Part shown: positions 6,337 to 7,394 of the stretch, in pieces
Layout of the letters: the number at the start of each line of letters is the position of its first letter
Numbering within the stretch: position 1 is the first letter of the stretch
From: Atopobiaceae bacterium
GTDB lineage: Bacteria; Actinomycetota; Coriobacteriia; Coriobacteriales; Atopobiaceae
Length of the DNA: 7,394 nucleotides
Reading direction: 5' to 3'
Assembly (NCBI GenBank): GCA_017510875.1
Contig: JAFWLX010000088.1
Coordinates: forward strand, 1-7,394
Notes under the pieces: model-generated
Database searches by the model: none
Told to the model about the DNA's origin: nothing
Seen by the model: the letters and a program-made list of their open reading frames with translations, nothing else
Made by a program: the position numbers and the translations under genes

Positions 6337-7085
6337 AGATTGCCAGCTTTCTCAGATTCTTCTTTGGCGCGCTCGGCAAGAACGCGGTCTTTGATGGCAA
6401 AGCCCTGCTTGTAATAGATCACGGCCGTGATGGTCGAGAGGATGATGGCTATGTACACCATATATATGCCAATGGAAGCCGGCTTTCCGTTGAAGCCTGG
6501 AAGCCAGTTGGCATCAACAAGCTTGGGCCCCGTAACCTTGCACAGATCAAGCAGCAAGAAGCAGAAGCCGGTCATGATAAGCGCGGCCCCAAGCTTGCCA
6601 ATGAAGATGACGTCCACCGGACGTGTCCAGAACTTGCGCAGATACATGCTTCCGCCCAGAAGCACGATATCGCGTCCAATGACAAAGATAGCCACCCACA
6701 GCGGCAGGTCGCCCACGGCAACCAGGCCAATGACACCCACAAAGAGCAGCACGCGGTCCATGATGGGGTCGGCAACCTTGCCAAACCAGCTTACCGTCTG
6801 TGTCGAGCGCGCAACCCATCCGTCCAAAAAGTCGGTGATGGCGGCAACGGTGTAGCAGGTAAGCGCCAGCGTTCGATTGGTCCCGCGCACAAAAAGCACA
6901 AGGAAGACCATCGTGAGGATAAAACGGCAAATGGTTATAAGATTGGCAAGCGTCAGAATCTTGTCAGAGGGGTTTCCTGGCGTGCCAACCGGCGGCAGCG
7001 AAGCTCCCCGCTGCTGCGCCATCAAGACATCGGGATCGATGTTGCTTCTAACGACCGCCTTGAACTTTTCTTTAAGCGTACCCAC
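6333..7085 (-). CDS. pgsA: CDP-alcohol phosphatidyltransferase, PgsA-like
   Basis: A 250-residue integral membrane enzyme, most likely CDP-diacylglycerol-glycerol-3-phosphate 3-phosphatidyltransferase, the committed step to phosphatidylglycerol. The family signature DxxDGxxAR-x8-GxxxDxxxD is exact: Asp85, Asp88-Gly89, Ala92-Arg93, Gly102, Asp106 and Asp110. Hydrophobic segments at about 45-66, 73-85, 110-145, 160-182 and 205-225 fit the six-helix fold. An N-terminal extension of about 40 residues precedes TLANLITICRFIL, where short PgsA proteins normally begin. The C-terminal tail is charged (ERAKEESEKA). The start is a GTG with GGAGG six bases upstream (7092-7096). Phosphatidylinositol-phosphate synthase is a possible alternative, but PgsA fits better. 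It appears to be the first gene of the train; only a poor TAACAT -10 candidate (7119-7124) is seen upstream. Confidence 0.9.
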   Translation of the reverse strand: MGTLKEKFKAVVRSNIDPDVLMAQQRGASLPPVGTPGNPSDKILTLANLITICRFILTMVFLVLFVRGTNRTLALTCYTVAAITDFLDGWVARSTQTVSWFGKVADPIMDRVLLFVGVIGLVAVGDLPLWVAIFVIGRDIVLLGGSMYLRKFWTRPVDVIFIGKLGAALIMTGFCFLLLDLCKVTGPKLVDANWLPGFNGKPASIGIYMVYIAIILSTITAVIYYKQGFAIKDRVLAERAKEESEKAGNL

Positions 7086-7091
7086 ACACTA

Positions 7092-7096
7092 CCTCC
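7092..7096 (-). promoter_or_regulatory. Ribosome-binding site supporting the GTG start of pgsA
   Basis: GGAGG on the minus strand, six bases before GTG 7085, supports this non-ATG start and the long N-terminus of the PgsA-like protein. Confidence 0.7.
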
Positions 7097-7243
7097 GAAC
7101 GCGAACAGACAAAATGTTATGTTAGCGCAAATCTGCTGTTGACTGCGCTTCCGTCTGCAGGAGTGCGGAGCTGCTTCACGTAGTGCTTACATGTTCTTGA
7201 TAATGGCCCTGATAAAACGTGGGTGTCCGTCCCTTAATCCACA

Positions 7244-7282
7244 CGTCCTGACGCACCGTTGCACAAACGGTGCGCCAGGACG
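7244..7282. repeat. Large imperfect inverted repeat (hairpin) upstream of pgsA
   Basis: Two nested arms form a 16-bp stem with a single A-C mismatch: 7244-7250 (CGTCCTG) pairs with 7276-7282 (CAGGACG), and 7252-7260 (CGCACCGTT) pairs with 7266-7274 (AACGGTGCG). The loop is 5 nt. No T-run follows on either strand, so it is not a textbook intrinsic terminator. It may still end transcription of whatever lies to the right, or act in RNA or as a repeated chromosomal element. Confidence 0.75.
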
Positions 7283-7394
7283 ACTTACGCTCACGTACGC
7301 AAGGCGTTACGTTCCTTTGGCTACCTCTCTACCAGATAGTTGATTGTGATGGGCGTCATGGGATACCATACCGCGCTCTTGCAGGCAAACGAGG

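Larger units (their letters stand above)
7086..7394. other. Gene-poor region right of pgsA
   Basis: About 310 bp with no convincing complete gene. It contains the hairpin at 7244-7282 and, near pgsA, a weak minus-strand -10-like TAACAT without a matching -35. At the right edge two open frames compete. One is a plus-strand frame from ATG 7349 (MGVMGYHTALLQANE, running out of the window, no clear ribosome-binding site). The other is a minus-strand frame whose stop is at 7321-7323 and whose visible end reads WYPMTPITINYLVER. The window is too short to decide between a divergent gene start, the tail of a co-directional gene, or neither. Confidence 0.5.

Noticed and set aside
7218..7248. Alternative hairpin ACGTGG.../...CCACACGT competing with the large hairpin, as a possible riboswitch-like switch
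   Set aside because: Pairing is only about 5-7 bp with a bulge, and nothing else resembles a known riboswitch or attenuator.

Overview
The window looks like a chromosomal piece of an anaerobic actinobacterium of class Coriobacteriia (Olsenella/Collinsella/Atopobium type). I infer this from the moderately GC-rich coding sequence, from the GarA-like FHA gene next to an FtsR/Rv1828-type MerR gene (a pairing characteristic of Actinobacteria), and from the flavour of the proteins. I cannot confirm the genus. All nine well-supported genes lie on the minus strand, so the biological reading order runs from high to low coordinates.

Layout in transcription order. About 300 bp at the right edge (7086-7394) hold a strong imperfect hairpin and only fragmentary reading frames. 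A tightly packed train of seven genes follows: pgsA-like CDP-alcohol phosphatidyltransferase (7085-6333), D-alanyl-D-alanine carboxypeptidase (6336-5197), a short GcvT/YgfZ-like folate-binding protein (5197-4337), RidA (4279-3899), a small GarA-like FHA protein (3858-3433), a two-domain MerR regulator of the FtsR/Rv1828 type (3419-2655) and adenine phosphoribosyltransferase (2640-2107). The first three overlap (ATGA, then TGATG) and the last three are 13-14 nt apart, so co-transcription and translational coupling are likely. A good sigma-70-type promoter at 1983-2010 then starts a separate unit encoding a secreted coiled-coil NlpC/P60 peptidoglycan hydrolase (1950-838). A hairpin at 766-794 separates it from a ClC chloride/proton antiporter gene that runs off the left edge (719-1).

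The genes suggest a housekeeping block for envelope and growth. PgsA makes anionic phospholipid. The carboxypeptidase and the NlpC/P60 enzyme trim peptidoglycan. The FHA-MerR pair resembles the mycobacterial and corynebacterial modules that link Ser/Thr kinase signalling to metabolism and cell division. RidA and Apt do metabolite repair and purine salvage. I see no mobile element, CRISPR array, tRNA or rRNA.

The points most worth a second look are: a GcvT-like protein that ends exactly where the C-terminal barrel should begin; an FHA protein that keeps only one of the two threonines of the GarA/OdhI phospho-switch; the gene company around the FHA-MerR pair; and the 39-bp hairpin upstream of pgsA. 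I did not find a convincing wholly new system.
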